Source: Paraspadella gotoi
Taxonomy: Eukaryota; Chaetognatha
DNA length: 64,000 bases
Reading direction: 5' to 3'
NCBI GenBank assembly: GCA_051294375.1
Contig: CM119269.1
Span: 7,226,080 to 7,290,079 of the forward strand
The notes beneath the pieces were generated by a model. That model was given only the letters and a program-made list of their open reading frames with translations. It searched no databases and was not told the DNA's origin. The translations under genes and the position numbers were made by a program. Of the stretch, positions 10,401 through 22,070 are shown one piece after another (the stretch's first letter is position 1; each line of letters begins with the position of its first letter).

Positions 10401-11317
10401 CAAAAGAAAACGCTTCGTTTGCTCGAAATCTGGATCTCACGTTGTTTCGCAGAATAATATCACGTAAAAAAAAAAAGGTTTTCTCCTCTTGATGAAATGC
10501 TGAACCTCAGACGTGGCAAAGACGGTGTTGTGCTTTTTGATAAGCTGAAATAATCGATGAGCGAAAAAAAAAATATGAAAATTAATGAACGAAAAAAATG
10601 TGAAACATATTGTCTTTTATTTTGATTTTTAATCGTAGTAAGGTGACTCAGCTTTTGAGCATTTACCTTGTCGATGGTATTAAAGATTAATTACCACGCA
10701 TCAACCTCGATGAAAAATACGACCTCTCCAGCGGATCGTCCAGTTGCTCTTTATCGTCTCGTCGACAACGATACAGTCAAAGACTATAAATTTACGCGTA
10801 GATCCTTCTCGCCTCTGTCCTTCGCCAGTCCTCACTTTCGCAAATGACTCTTCGTATCTGAGTCAAAATTTTAGGGTTAATTCAATTAGACGAGGAAAGG
10901 GAAGTTCAGAGATCGCCCCTCCGTACGTTTGCCCTCTTAAACCTTTGGGAGCATCTTTGCTTCGGATGCCAACTCGGTCAGCCAAGCAATCAATCGACCA
11001 AGCATACCGCAAATGAAACGACCAAGCTAGTGAGGAAAAGACGTCATCAATAGCAAAAGAAACTCCAGAAAGAATTCGCCCAGCAGCCCCGAAATCACAC
11101 AGATCCCCATTGCCCCACAGCCTGACAGCCAGACAGCCCAACCGTCCGACAACCCGACAGCCCCTAAACCCCACAGCCCCGCTTTCGCCGAGAGGTCGAT
11201 TCCGCATCGGACTTCGGGTCAAATCCCCGATGCCCCTCAGACCAGGCGGTTTCCCCCCCTCTATCCTTCTATAGTTTTCCTTTTGTAATGAGATTCCTTG
11301 ACCGCACTCTCTGCAGG

Positions 11318-11319
11318 CT

Positions 11320-11384
<65 letters not shown>

Positions 11385-11497
11385 CTCTTCTCCGATCTCC
11401 AATCCATCCAATTATTATGGCGTTCGCATTTCCCGTTTGCAGAGAAAGTGCGGGAAAAAGAGGGAGCGAGGCGATGGGGCAAAGAGAATAAAAAAAG

Positions 11498-11561
<64 letters not shown>

Positions 11562-11640
11562 AGAGAGAGTCAGAGACAGAAACAGAGACAGAGACAGAGA
11601 CAGAGAGAGAGTCAGAGACAGAGAAGGAGACCGAGAAAGA
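11318..11640. repeat. Facing (CT)n and (GA)n microsatellites
   Basis: (CT)n at 11318-11380 is followed by a roughly 120-base spacer and (GA)n plus (GACAGA)n at 11503-11640. The two arrays are reverse complements and could pair over about 60 bases. Confidence 0.9.
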
Positions 11641-11731
11641 GAGAAGAGACAGAAGAGACGCAAAAAAAAATGGATATTGGAAAATACCAATTAAAAAAAA
11701 AAGTAAAAGAAGTAAAAGTAGAAAAAGTTAA

Positions 11732-12115
11732 TTATCGAGAATCAGAAAGAAAAATTAAAGAAAAAGTTAAAATAAAAAAAAAATGGGAGAAAGAAAAAAA
11801 AGGTTGATTATAAAAAGTTGAGAGAGAATCGTATTTGCTCCTCGTTCCCGTCGTCTGTTCTTTTATTGATATTCCGTTATCGTCTCGGTTTGGAAAGAAT
11901 CGGCATAAATCGCTGTGGAAGGTCGCACAATGACTTTTTCTCTGACCGCGGTCGTCATAAAAACGTTCACCAACGACGCTTCGAGTCAGGATGTCCACTG
12001 GATAAAGTGCAGGTGGTCCTTGTCTTGTGGAAACTCTCCATTTGAGCCAATAAACGTTCGTCAGACACAGTACTGATATCAGAAGGACAACGAGCCCTCT
12101 GACGTTCAATGCCAC
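11732..12115 (-). CDS. Unrecognised open region with a predicted membrane segment
   Basis: Minus-strand open frame. There is no in-frame ATG at its start (it opens at GTG after an upstream TAA), so it would have to be an internal exon if real. The first 20 or so residues are strongly hydrophobic (GLVVLLISVLCLTNVYWLKW) followed by a basic/polar stretch, like a type II membrane anchor. The last 25 residues come from a low-complexity T-rich tract and are not credible protein. No family recognised; chance is quite possible. Confidence 0.15.
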   Translation of the reverse strand: MALNVRGLVVLLISVLCLTNVYWLKWRVSTRQGPPALYPVDILTRSVVGERFYDDRGQRKSHCATFHSDLCRFFPNRDDNGISIKEQTTGTRSKYDSLSTFYNQPFFSFSHFFFILTFSLIFLSDSR

Positions 12116-12119
12116 TTTA

Positions 12120-12490
12120 TGCCATCGCCGTGTTCTTCCTTAATTGCTATTCTTTTTGCATGTTCTTCCTAAATCACTGTCATGTTATCCTTTAATAATC
12201 AGGGCGTTATTCCTTTCTATTGATGTTTCCAATTTTTTTTTTAAATCTATCTTATGTTCTCCTACGTTCTTCCTCCATCGCTGCCATGTTCTCCTTCAAT
12301 CTTAACCATGTTCTTCCTTGATTCTTCTCACTTTGTTTCTCAATAGCTGTCGCGTTTACCTTTGATCCACGTTCTTCCTCGTTCCCTCTCACGTTCTCCT
12401 TTTGAATCTTTCCGATTTTTTTTTCTCGATCTTCCCATGTTCTCCTATCGTTTCCACGTTCTTCCTCGATCGCTCTCATGTTCTCCTTCC
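12120..12490. repeat. Degenerate minisatellite, unit about 35-40 bp
   Basis: The phrase catgttcttcct(c/t)gatcgct and its partner catgttctcctt recur about nine times with drift. Confidence 0.65.
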
Positions 12491-12539
12491 TCTACGTCGA
12501 TAAAAAGAGAAAATCGTCCCGCATCAACTATCGACTCTC

Positions 12540-12676
12540 GCCTCCTCCTCCTCCTCCTCCTCCTCCTCCTCCTCCTCCTATGGTCTCCCTCGCGCCTCGG
12601 TTATTTTATTGCCCTCAACCACCCTATTATCTGGTTTTTCCTCCACCGCCGCCGCCGCCGCCGCCGCCGCCGACGC
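12540..12676. repeat. (CTC)n and (CCG)n microsatellites
   Basis: (CTC)n, about 13 units, at 12541-12580 and (CCG)n, about 9 units, at 12646-12674. Both give proline-rich or leucine-rich frames that are not taken as genes. Confidence 0.9.
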
Positions 12677-13249
12677 CGCCCATTTCCGCAGCCGGCTTCA
12701 ATCGCCCATGACCAGAGACGAGCATCCGGAATCCTTCCACCTTCTGGATTCTTCTCGTCCCTTTCCCGCCGTCGCTAAACTTACCCTCCCTTCTTTTTAC
12801 CTTACCCATACCTCCACCGTTTTCAAAGATTTTAACTTTTTTTTCCTTTTTCCCCAAAATTCTTCCTAAGCATTGATCGAGAATCAAAACATTGTTTTAT
12901 CACATTATCAATCCTTTCATTCTTCATTCGTTTATCACATTATCACTCCTTTGTTTCTTCATTCCTTTTATCACTTCATCGGTCCCTCCTTTCTTCACTC
13001 CTTTATCACTTTATCACTACTTCCTTTCTTTATCATCACTTTATCATTAGGTATTTACACCAATAAAATATCCGACTTCAAACTCAATAATTCGTTGACC
13101 TTTTAATTTTTTTTATATACAACCGATCTATCACTAATTCTATCGATCATTCTGTATCTCTATCACTCAATCCATTGACTAATAGGTTTCATCACTCCAC
13201 TCGACTCCGCTTCATCCTTTCACCCTCCCGCCGACCCACCCACCACCCG

Positions 13250-13345
13250 GCCATATGGGCGTGGCCCTCGTCTTCGATCCACTTTAAAAGGGGGCGTGGC
13301 GAAGTATCGAACTTCGCTCGACGCCACCTCCGTCGAACGTCGGTG
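13250..13345. promoter_or_regulatory. Possible GC-box / TATA-like promoter region
   Basis: Two gggcgtggc boxes (KLF/Sp-type) at 13258 and 13291 flank a TATA-like tttaaaag at about 13282-13289, within a locally GC-rich stretch. No downstream coding exon is visible, because a 586-base gap begins at 13459. Assigned from motif content only. Confidence 0.2.
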
Positions 13346-14625
13346 GAGGAAGGGTGTTTGTCATCAATGCCCGATGACAATGCCCGATGACAATTGCCCA
13401 CAAAAAGGACACCACTTTAGCCTTCATTGTCATCAATGACAATGAAATACCCATTTTANNNNNNNNNNNNNNNNNNNNNNNNNNNNNNNNNNNNNNNNNN
13501 NNNNNNNNNNNNNNNNNNNNNNNNNNNNNNNNNNNNNNNNNNNNNNNNNNNNNNNNNNNNNNNNNNNNNNNNNNNNNNNNNNNNNNNNNNNNNNNNNNNN
13601 NNNNNNNNNNNNNNNNNNNNNNNNNNNNNNNNNNNNNNNNNNNNNNNNNNNNNNNNNNNNNNNNNNNNNNNNNNNNNNNNNNNNNNNNNNNNNNNNNNNN
13701 NNNNNNNNNNNNNNNNNNNNNNNNNNNNNNNNNNNNNNNNNNNNNNNNNNNNNNNNNNNNNNNNNNNNNNNNNNNNNNNNNNNNNNNNNNNNNNNNNNNN
13801 NNNNNNNNNNNNNNNNNNNNNNNNNNNNNNNNNNNNNNNNNNNNNNNNNNNNNNNNNNNNNNNNNNNNNNNNNNNNNNNNNNNNNNNNNNNNNNNNNNNN
13901 NNNNNNNNNNNNNNNNNNNNNNNNNNNNNNNNNNNNNNNNNNNNNNNNNNNNNNNNNNNNNNNNNNNNNNNNNNNNNNNNNNNNNNNNNNNNNNNNNNNN
14001 NNNNNNNNNNNNNNNNNNNNNNNNNNNNNNNNNNNNNNNNNNNNGAAAGAGACAACGTTTTCTTTTTTTTTCTCAATATAACGAATGGCTATTTTAATTT
14101 TTCTAATTTAAAAATGCGGAGACACAATTTTCCCAGAAAAGAAAGGAAAGGAGAAAAGAAAAAAGAGAGGAGGAGGAAAAGAAAAAAGAAGAGGAAGGGT
14201 AGGAGTAGGAGGAGGAGGAAGCGAGAGACAAGAATCGGAAGAAGATGAAATTCGTGGAAAGAGATGAACTAAGAAAATGATAAACGACCCAAAGTAATAA
14301 GAAAAAGAGGCGTCCGTAAATCCTTGTCCCAAGTTTCGTTCCCCCGTATGTAAATGCCTTTCCTTTCTCTCCCGGATGAAATACTAAAAAGATGGGAGGT
14401 GGGATGGAGGAGAGAGATGGGAAAGGGAGGAGGGAGGAGGGAGGAGGGCGAACGCGAGACGTTTCGACGGGCGATTACGTTTAAGAAAAGTCAGTCAAAA
14501 AAACTAAAAATACATACATGGCTATGTATCTTCGATTTGAACGTTTGGTCATGCGTACTATCTAGAAAAAAACTATTGAAAAGTTCATTTATTCAATAAA
14601 AAATATACAAAACAAGGGTAAAACA

Positions 14626-14756
14626 TTAACAATATTTGGTATGCCATCCATTGGCATCAACTACTGCCTGAATTCGTCTGGGCATGCTCTCGTACAGCGA
14701 ATTGAGGTATGACTGTCAAAGGTTTTTCCACATCTTTAACGCAATTTTTTTCAGAC
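14626..14756 (-). pseudogene. Tc1/mariner transposase C-terminal relic
   Basis: Minus-strand translation ends SMPRRIQAVVDANGWHTKY plus Cys and a stop (TAA at 14626-14628). This is the typical C-terminus of DD34E Tc1-type transposases, which cut and paste DNA at TA sites. Upstream residues (KIALKMWKNL, then QSYLNSLYE) also fit, but are split by an in-frame TGA at 14716-14718. The DDE core is not visible further upstream, so this is a dead fragment. Confidence 0.8.
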
Positions 14757-15785
14757 CCGATGTTGATGTTACGCGTCTTCACTTCTTTTCTGAGAGCTAT
14801 AATAACATTTTTTGAACCAAAAAGAGGTGCAATGCCTTTAGCATTTCCAAAAGTACGAGCCCGGTGCCCGCCTTTATTTTAGTTTAATTCATTATTACTT
14901 TTTGTGATACTTAAATTGCGACAATTTATGGAACATACAGTTTGTCCCAAAACCTTATTACTCCTATACCATATCGAAATGGAAATCATGAAATAATGAC
15001 CATTTTATAGGATACCTATATTTTAAAAATTTAACAAAGCAAACTCATGTAGTTATCACATAAAGCAATTGATAAAAAAATTTCATTAAATTATATATTT
15101 TTTAATATCTTGTAGTCGGGCATTGACTAAGTTTACCCCCGCCTATAAGCCTATAAGCTCAATGAGTAAAGCCAGCAGCTCATGACCATTGACCACTATG
15201 ACACTGTATGTACCTATTCTCGGCAAAGATGTGCGATCCCGCAGCGTTCGATGCTTCGCCTGGAAATCCTGCGCTTTTTTGTGCAACATTTTCCTTGGTG
15301 ACTTTTTTCTCTCCTCTTTTATTTTAATGAATTCTGAATCTGGGACGGAGCGATTTCCCCCTTTCCTTATCTTTCTATCCCTTTAATTTTTTTTTCCTAT
15401 CTGTTTTTTTTTTTATTTCCTGCCGAAACCGTTTCTTGTTCTTCTCTTTTCTATTTTTTGTATCCTCTCTTTTCCTTCTTTTATATTTCTTTCCTATCTT
15501 TCCGAACTTTTCCGTTTATTTCTCTTTCCCAATGTTTCCTTTTACTTTTTCTCACTTTCCTTACCGTTTCTTTCCCTACCTTTTCTTTAGATTTTCTCAA
15601 TTTACTCAACATTCTTCTCTTAATTTCTTTCCTATTCTCTCTCTTTCGATGACTCCCTCTCCCATTCTTTCTCTGATGAAGACCAAACTCCGTCAACTCG
15701 TCAACTCGTTTTAACTCTTTTCGTTTACATTAACTCTCTCTCTCTCTCTCTCCTCTTCTCTCTCTCTCTCTCTCCTGGACTCTCT

Positions 15786-15885
15786 CTTCTTTCCTTCTCT
15801 CCCTAGCTTAGCTGCGGTTGTTTGCTCCCTCGTGTAGATGAAAGGAGGGGCCGCGTGGTAATTGACATATACTGGACGAATGAGA
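15786..15885. repeat. Left arm of an imperfect inverted repeat
   Basis: The reverse complement of this segment matches 16845-16937 at roughly 75% by eye, including ctcctttc-catct, aaccgc and gggagagaaggaaagaag. Microsatellite (CT)n lies outside it and (GA)n inside it. Confidence 0.65.
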
Positions 15886-16756
15886 GAGAGAGAGCACTTA
15901 ACTCTCCCTCCACCGAAGCGTGACACGTTCGCATCTCTCGAGAGAGAGAGAGAGATACGAGAAGAGAGAGAGAGAAGAAGAAAAGCGAAGACCCAGAGTT
16001 ACTGGTCCCAAACCAACACTGGGTGCGACCTGTGGTCCACGTTTTCCGGAAAGGCCAAGCAAAGTAAACTTCTCCATTATGCATGAATCGCCAAAGCTGA
16101 CAAGCAGAGAAGAAGCTCTGTGTTTATTACTTCTAGACAGAATAATCGGTATAATAAAAATTCCATGTGAGGATCCTAACATAAACTTTTCATCTCCCGC
16201 GGCAATTCAGTAACCCACTGAAGAATACCAATTTCCGTATTGAGGCACAAATAAAAATATTTTCAAGTACCGCCTTCCAGAATTGCTAAAAAAAAAAAAT
16301 CTAATTGAAACATGACTCTACTTCCTCAGTGCAAAAAAAAAGCTTTCCAGAACTGCGAGCTTCTCCCCACCCCAAACCTTAGAAGCAAAACAAAAGCGAA
16401 ATCGCTCAAAAAACACAAAAAAGAACAAAAACAAAAACAAAAAAACTCAGCCAAAAAGCGACTGAGGAATCTGGAACCGGAAAAGCGACGTTGCATCCGC
16501 GAGCAGACCTATCTTGTAAAATGGTTGTATCGGTAAAAAATTATGAGGCCGTCGTACGTAAGTGAGATCTTTTCGCCAGGAGTGAGACCCTGAAAGCAAG
16601 TTTCGGAGAGCACATCGGTCTCGCCCTCCTCCTAAGANNNNNNNNNNNNNNNNNNNNNNNNNCAAAGCTTGCGAGAAAAATAAATGCATTAATAGAAGAG
16701 ATTACTTTGCTGCCTTCGAAGGGCAAACTGACCAAATTTCTCACCAAAGTTGTTTC

Positions 16757-16808
<52 letters not shown>

Positions 16809-16844
16809 CTCTCCTCATCTCTTCTCTCTATCTCGTACCTCAGT

Positions 16845-16937
16845 TCATATGTCATATACACGCCGAGCCCCTCCTTTCCATCTAACCGACGAGAAAAAAA
16901 CCGCACTAGTCTCGGGGAGAGAAGGAAAGAAGAGAGA
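16845..16937. repeat. Right arm of an imperfect inverted repeat
   Basis: Counterpart of 15786-15885 in opposite orientation. Together they bracket about 1 kb that holds no recognised transposase, only a lysine-rich low-complexity stretch near 16400-16460 and a 25-N gap. Confidence 0.65.
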
Positions 16938-16948
16938 GTAGAGAGAGC

Positions 16949-16983
<35 letters not shown>

Positions 16984-16989
16984 CCAATT

Positions 16990-18324
16990 TCAAAATCCTC
17001 AAGAATTAAACTTTCAGGGAGAGAGCGAGGCACGAGTCACAACACAGAAGATAACGATTTCTTCTTCAAAAGGAATCGCGGTTTTTTTTTTCTCTTTTGC
17101 CTCCTTAGAATGAGGAAAATCTTGCGGTCGCGGACCCGAAACTTGGCGAACAAAAGACGCGGGAAACGGAAGAAAGATGTCGTTGCCCTTATTTTCTCTT
17201 CTTTTTTTTTTTTTTTAATGCGACTAACTTAATCGCAAAACCACAGCGAGCGCTCGCTTCATCGATTCTCTCTCTCTCGAGTTCCCGATTTTTTTCTTTG
17301 TAAGAGTTTTTCTCTTTTTAAGATAAATCGATGAATGTCGAGTTTAGCCTAAACATCCTTAAAGGATTTGGATTAGTTGACATTTTTATATACTATATTA
17401 AATCGCAGGAGAAATAACAGAACAGAGGAAGGAAACTCGAAATCAAAGAAAGGGATTGAATATTGAATTTAATTCATATTGAATATTAAGTCAATGAAGG
17501 AAAATATTAATAAAATTCATAAAATATTCAAAAAAATTATAAAATAAAGACTACTATCAAACTTAACATTCAATTAAGAGAAACTAGACTAAAGGTCGTT
17601 ATCAAAATGTTATCGACTTCCCTAATCGACCTGAACTCATCATAGATTCGAATCAACTAATTCCCTCAGTTATAATTTGCGATAATGTTTTGTTTTTAAA
17701 AACTTTCTTCGTCAGTTACGAGATGTCGCTCTATTAATTAATTGTACAATTTCGCGTCGATCCAGTCCGCTTTTTCGTTTTACTGACTTTCTTCACTTTC
17801 CTTTTTCATTACTTTTTACGTTATTATTTTGTTTTGACGCGAGCGCCCTCTTCTCGTTATTCATTCTCCCAAAAAAGGAAGAAAAGATCCCGCTGCACTT
17901 TTGTCAGTAATTTCGCGACGAAGAATCGATAAACTACATCCATTGTAATTTATTCTTCTATTTTTTTTTCTTCCAGAGAATTCCGATTAACTTTGAAAGT
18001 CTTTTCGGTCTTCGTCGACATCGTCGTTCTCGCGTTTTGCGATAAAATTAATTTCCGTCACTTAAATGATTGATTTCGAGGAGCCAACTTTACTCGTCGT
18101 CGTCGTCGTCGTCGTTTCCGTTCCTCGTCTTCCTCCTCCTCCTCTTTCTCTCACTTTCCTCCAATAATCTCCTTTTCCTTTCCTCCTTTTCCTTTTTTAC
18201 CCTTTCACTTTAGTCTTTTACATATTTTTCTTTCTCACTCTTTATTTTCTCGTTCCTAAACCTTTTATTTTCCTTTTCCTTCCCTTTTTTCTTTTTTTTT
18301 CCTCTTCACTAGAATTTCTGTTTA
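16990..18324. other. No gene recognised
   Basis: AT-rich, with T-runs, a (CGT)n tract at about 18093-18115 and pyrimidine-rich sequence toward the gap at 18325. Nothing coding seen on either strand. Confidence 0.5.
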
Positions 18325-19955
18325 NNNNNNNNNNNNNNNNNNNNNNNNNNNNNNNNNNNNNNNNNNNNNNNNNNNNNNNNNNNNNNNNNNNNNNNNNNNN
18401 NNNNNNNNNNNNNNNNNNNNNNNNNNNNNNNNNNNNNNNNNNNNNNNNNNNNNNNNNNNNNNNNNNNNNNNNNNNNNNNNNNNNNNNNNNNNNNNNNNNN
18501 NNNNNNNNNNNNNNNNNNNNNNNNNNNNNNNNNNNNNNNNNNNNNNNNNNNNNNNNNNNNNNNNNNNNNNNNNNNNNNNNNNNNNNNNNNNNNNNNNNNN
18601 NNNNNNNNNNNNNNNNNNNNNNNNNNNNNNNNNNNNNNNNNNNNNNNNNNNNNNNNNNNNNNNNNNNNNNNNNNNNNNNNNNNNNNNNNNNNNNNNNNNN
18701 NNNNNNNNNNNNNNNNNNNNNNNNNNNNNNNNNNNNNNNNNNNNNNNNNNNNNNNNNNNNNNNNNNNNNNNNNNNNNNNNNNNNNNNNNNNNNNNNNNNN
18801 NNNNNNNNNNNNNNNNNNNNNNNNNNNNNNNNNNNNNNNNNNNNNNNNNNNNNNNNNNNNNNNNNNNNNNNNNNNNNNNNNNNNNNNNNNNNNNNNNAAA
18901 AAAAAAGAAAAAAATTTCTCTCGCGTTTGTGAATATTTGCCGCAAACAAGGAGCCTATTGAAAAACGCGCTGAACCGTCCAACTGTGCATTGATCCAAGT
19001 GTGCAATGATCCAATTCACAGTCTCTTATCATATCATCGACAACCGCTGATGGACTATTACAATTCACAACAACGAGACTTTGGTATTTTTCTTCGATTT
19101 TAAGGAAAGCGATTTTCTCCAAAAAAAGAATATTCCATTTATCGCGCTATTCTGTCTATCTGTCTCAATGTCTGTCTATCTGTCGGTACTTGAATATTAT
19201 ATGAAATAATGTAAGATTAAAAAGCAAAATTTGTTACGAAAAGAGGTACTATTGTCTAAATCACATTTTTTAAAGCTATCAACGAGAAAAAGAGAAAAAG
19301 GAGGAAGACGAATTAAAAAACAGAGCCGTCACTTCACCCTTCGTGTTTAGTCGGAGAATGGATCTCAATTTCCTTGTGATTGAAGTGCGTTTTTATTTGC
19401 GGTTAAGGCGCAAAGTGTGTTGGGGACTCCTCTCAGTAATTCCGTATCTTCTCAGCCTCCTCGGCAGCGAAAGAACAGTTCCTTCGCTCAGAAACAGGCT
19501 CGAGGGTTTTATACGGGTCTTCCGTCCTGACACTTTCCGTAGGGAAGGTATCACTGATTCCCTGGAGGAGCGATCTCGGTACCTAATGACCATTTGCCTC
19601 AGGTATTACTCCATGAGCCACCGGGTCACAACCGAAAGATTTACGTTCATAGGCGGAGAAAACTTGAACAAACCGCCGACCCCCTCGTGCTCCTATTTTT
19701 TTAAAAAACTTTTTTCCCCTTTTCGTTTCCCTCAGGATTTATCATTCCACTTTTTTTTCCGGAGACGCGGATATATTTTCCGCCGTTAGTTTTTTTTTTT
19801 TTTTGCCTGACCGAGGTTTCTCGGCCACTTAGAGGTTCCGAGGCCACTTAGAGGTTTCAAGCGAACAAATTAGTTTCGTTCATTTCTTAAAAAATAAACG
19901 TTTTTTTCCCCCGTTATTTTTTTTAAGGTGGACGTTGGATGAGTAGGGTGCCGGG

Positions 19956-19969
19956 GTTGCCATGGTAAC
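19956..19969. promoter_or_regulatory. RFX-type X-box
   Basis: gttgccatggtaac matches the RFX X-box consensus (two GTTGCC/GGTAAC half sites). It stands at the left end of a 160-base AT/GC-mixed segment carrying several homeodomain-type TAAT/ATTA cores (20033-20130), unlike the simple repeats around it. Confidence 0.4.
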
Positions 19970-20321
19970 GCGTCTCCGCTCCCATTTGCATTAGTTAATA
20001 AATGTCGATGTTTAAAAATAAAATACTAATTAGCGTCCTCGCGCTTCGATGTTATTGTAAATGATTAATTAGTTGCATCGCGCTAATGCTGAATGAATAT
20101 CGAGGGCATAATTGATGGCGCTAATTATATGAGAAAAAAATCAATATTATAAGAGACCGAGAATATTTGTTCGATTTGTCATGTTTTCATATAATTTCTA
20201 CTATCGTTTACTTCCCACCTTTTTTCATTAATCCCAAATAAGAATGCTTCTTTCTTTTAATCAAAAATATAATACTGCTTAATGTGAATTTGTAGTCGAA
20301 TGACTTTAGAAAAGAGATCCT

Positions 20322-20330
<9 letters not shown>

Positions 20331-20404
<74 letters not shown>
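20331..20404. repeat. (AG)n microsatellite
   Basis: About 33 AG units with AAAG-type edges. Confidence 0.95.
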
Positions 20405-21215
20405 CTACCCCATCTCAGAGGAGTTTCTAATTTTCCTTTCATAAACATCGCATAATTATCTCTTTCTTCAGAGGTCGCGCCCAGGGGGTAATGACCGGCG
20501 TTGCCATCTTCATGGGCGGGGGCTGAAAAAGGAGGGGCGTTTCAGAAGGGGAGGGATCGATTAAGGGGAGTGCTCCCCCCCGAGGGGAAGCGGTAACCCC
20601 ATCGATCCGTCCATAATTCTTCCATTCGCCATCGGCGTCGCCCCGGGTCAGAATCGCGCGCCATAGATAAACTTTGGACGCATAAAAAAAATGAATCCAT
20701 TGACGGGATCTAGCGATTCTTACGTCTTCGCCATAAATCTCATCGTTTATGCATAAAAATCCATAAGGAAATAGAAGAGAGAGAGAGAGCCGAGAGAGAC
20801 GACGAGAAGAGCAGAGATGAGAGAGAGAGAGAGAGAGAGAGAGACGAGAGAGAGAGTGGTTACCCATTTAGGTTTCCCATTTTCCCGCCCGAAAAGGTGT
20901 CTAGATGCGACCGCGTTCTCTCACCGTTTCGCCTTAATTATTCCCCACTTTTACTAAAAACAACTATTGGTTGACTTTTACATTTAAGTTTTCCTTCTTC
21001 ATCTCTTTCCCCTTTACCCTATTATCCCAACTGTTTCATTTTTTTTCCTTTCACCCCATCCTCCTTAAGCCCTCTCACCTCCCCTGCCCCATCATCCCAT
21101 CCCCCTCTGGCCCGTTTGCCCCTGCGCCCTGACCCCATGGGATTTCCTCTCCGATCTCCTTCGCTCCATTTTTCGGGATTTCTTTCAAGTTTCCTTCAGG
21201 CCTTTAAAACTTTCT

Positions 21216-21730
21216 TGGGCCTTCTGTTGGCCTTTCCTTGTATCCAAACTCTGATCTTTGTGCTCTTTCATGATCTTCCTTTCTTGGGCCTTCTGTTGGC
21301 CTTTCCTTGTATCCAAAGTCCAAACTCTGATCTTTGTGCTCTTTCATGAGCTTCCTTTCTTAGGCCTTCTGTAGGCCTTTAGTCCTTGTATCCAAACTCT
21401 GATGCCTTTTGCCTCTTTCATGATGCTTCGCTATGCTGGGCCTTCCTGTGGCGCTTTCCTTTGTATCCCAATTCTGATCTTTGTGCTCTTTCATGATCTT
21501 CCTTTCTTGGGCCTTCTGATGGCCTTTCCTTGTGTCCAAACTCTGATCTTTGTGCTCTTTCCTTATCTTCCTTTCTTGGGCCTTCTGTTGGCCTTTCCTC
21601 GTGTCCAAATTTTAATATTTGTGCTCTTTCATGCTCTTTATTTCTTGGGCCTTCTGTTGGCCTTTCTTCGTGTCCATTTTCAATATTTGTTTGTGCTCTT
21701 CCAATATCTCTTTCTCGGGCCCAACAAGAG
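21216..21730. repeat. 69-bp minisatellite (about 7 copies), length divisible by three
   Basis: The unit contains cttgggccttctgttggcct, ttccttgtatccaaactctg and atctttgtgctctttcatgatc. Clean copies are 69 bases (23 codons). The plus strand reads a hydrophobic Leu/Phe repeat and the minus strand a charged repeat containing RPTEGPRKEDKERAQRSEFG. Several copies deviate by indels, so neither frame stays open through the whole array. A repeat protein exon on the minus strand is possible but unproven. Confidence 0.85.
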
Positions 21731-21999
21731 ATCTTTTCAGCTACCGGCATTACTTGGATTACCTTTGGACCAATTAAATGAACGCAACCGTGTGCTTTCC
21801 TTAACACATTGACATAACTCAATCATTTTTTTTTTTCAAACGCAACGTCAAGATTTCGGCCCTCAACGCGTCGCGTCCCACTTTGCCTTACCTCTTTTCC
21901 CGCGTCCACTCTTCCCCTTGCACTTACCTTTTTTGACTCACCCCAACTCTCGTCCTGGTTTCTCATAAGTGGCGCCTCCGGGAATCAACGACGACGACG

Positions 22000-22023
22000 A
22001 CGAAGACAACGGCAATAACAATC

Positions 22024-22054
<31 letters not shown>

Positions 22055-22070
22055 TGAGGACGACGACTTC
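22000..22070. repeat. (ACG)n tract
   Basis: Tandem gac/acg triplets with a few interruptions, one of about ten such tracts in the window. Confidence 0.9.

Noticed and set aside
11261-11690. Long Ser/Leu and Arg/Glu frames on both strands
   Set aside because: They are translations of (CT)n/(GA)n arrays, as at 15.7, 16.7, 20.4, 22.8, 25.9, 27.1, 27.6, 28.2 and 30.0 kb. No non-repeat coding content.
13387-14248. Long frames of 200-270 codons
   Set aside because: Mostly run through a 586-base N gap, so their length has no meaning. The same applies to frames over 18242-19019, 54105-54791, 55072-55953 and 58793-59674.
19343-19789. 148-codon plus-strand frame with varied composition
   Set aside because: Opens at GTG with the first ATG 15 bases later. 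The end is T-run sequence, and the minus strand is open over part of the same stretch. No family seen, so not called, though it is one of the less repetitive frames.
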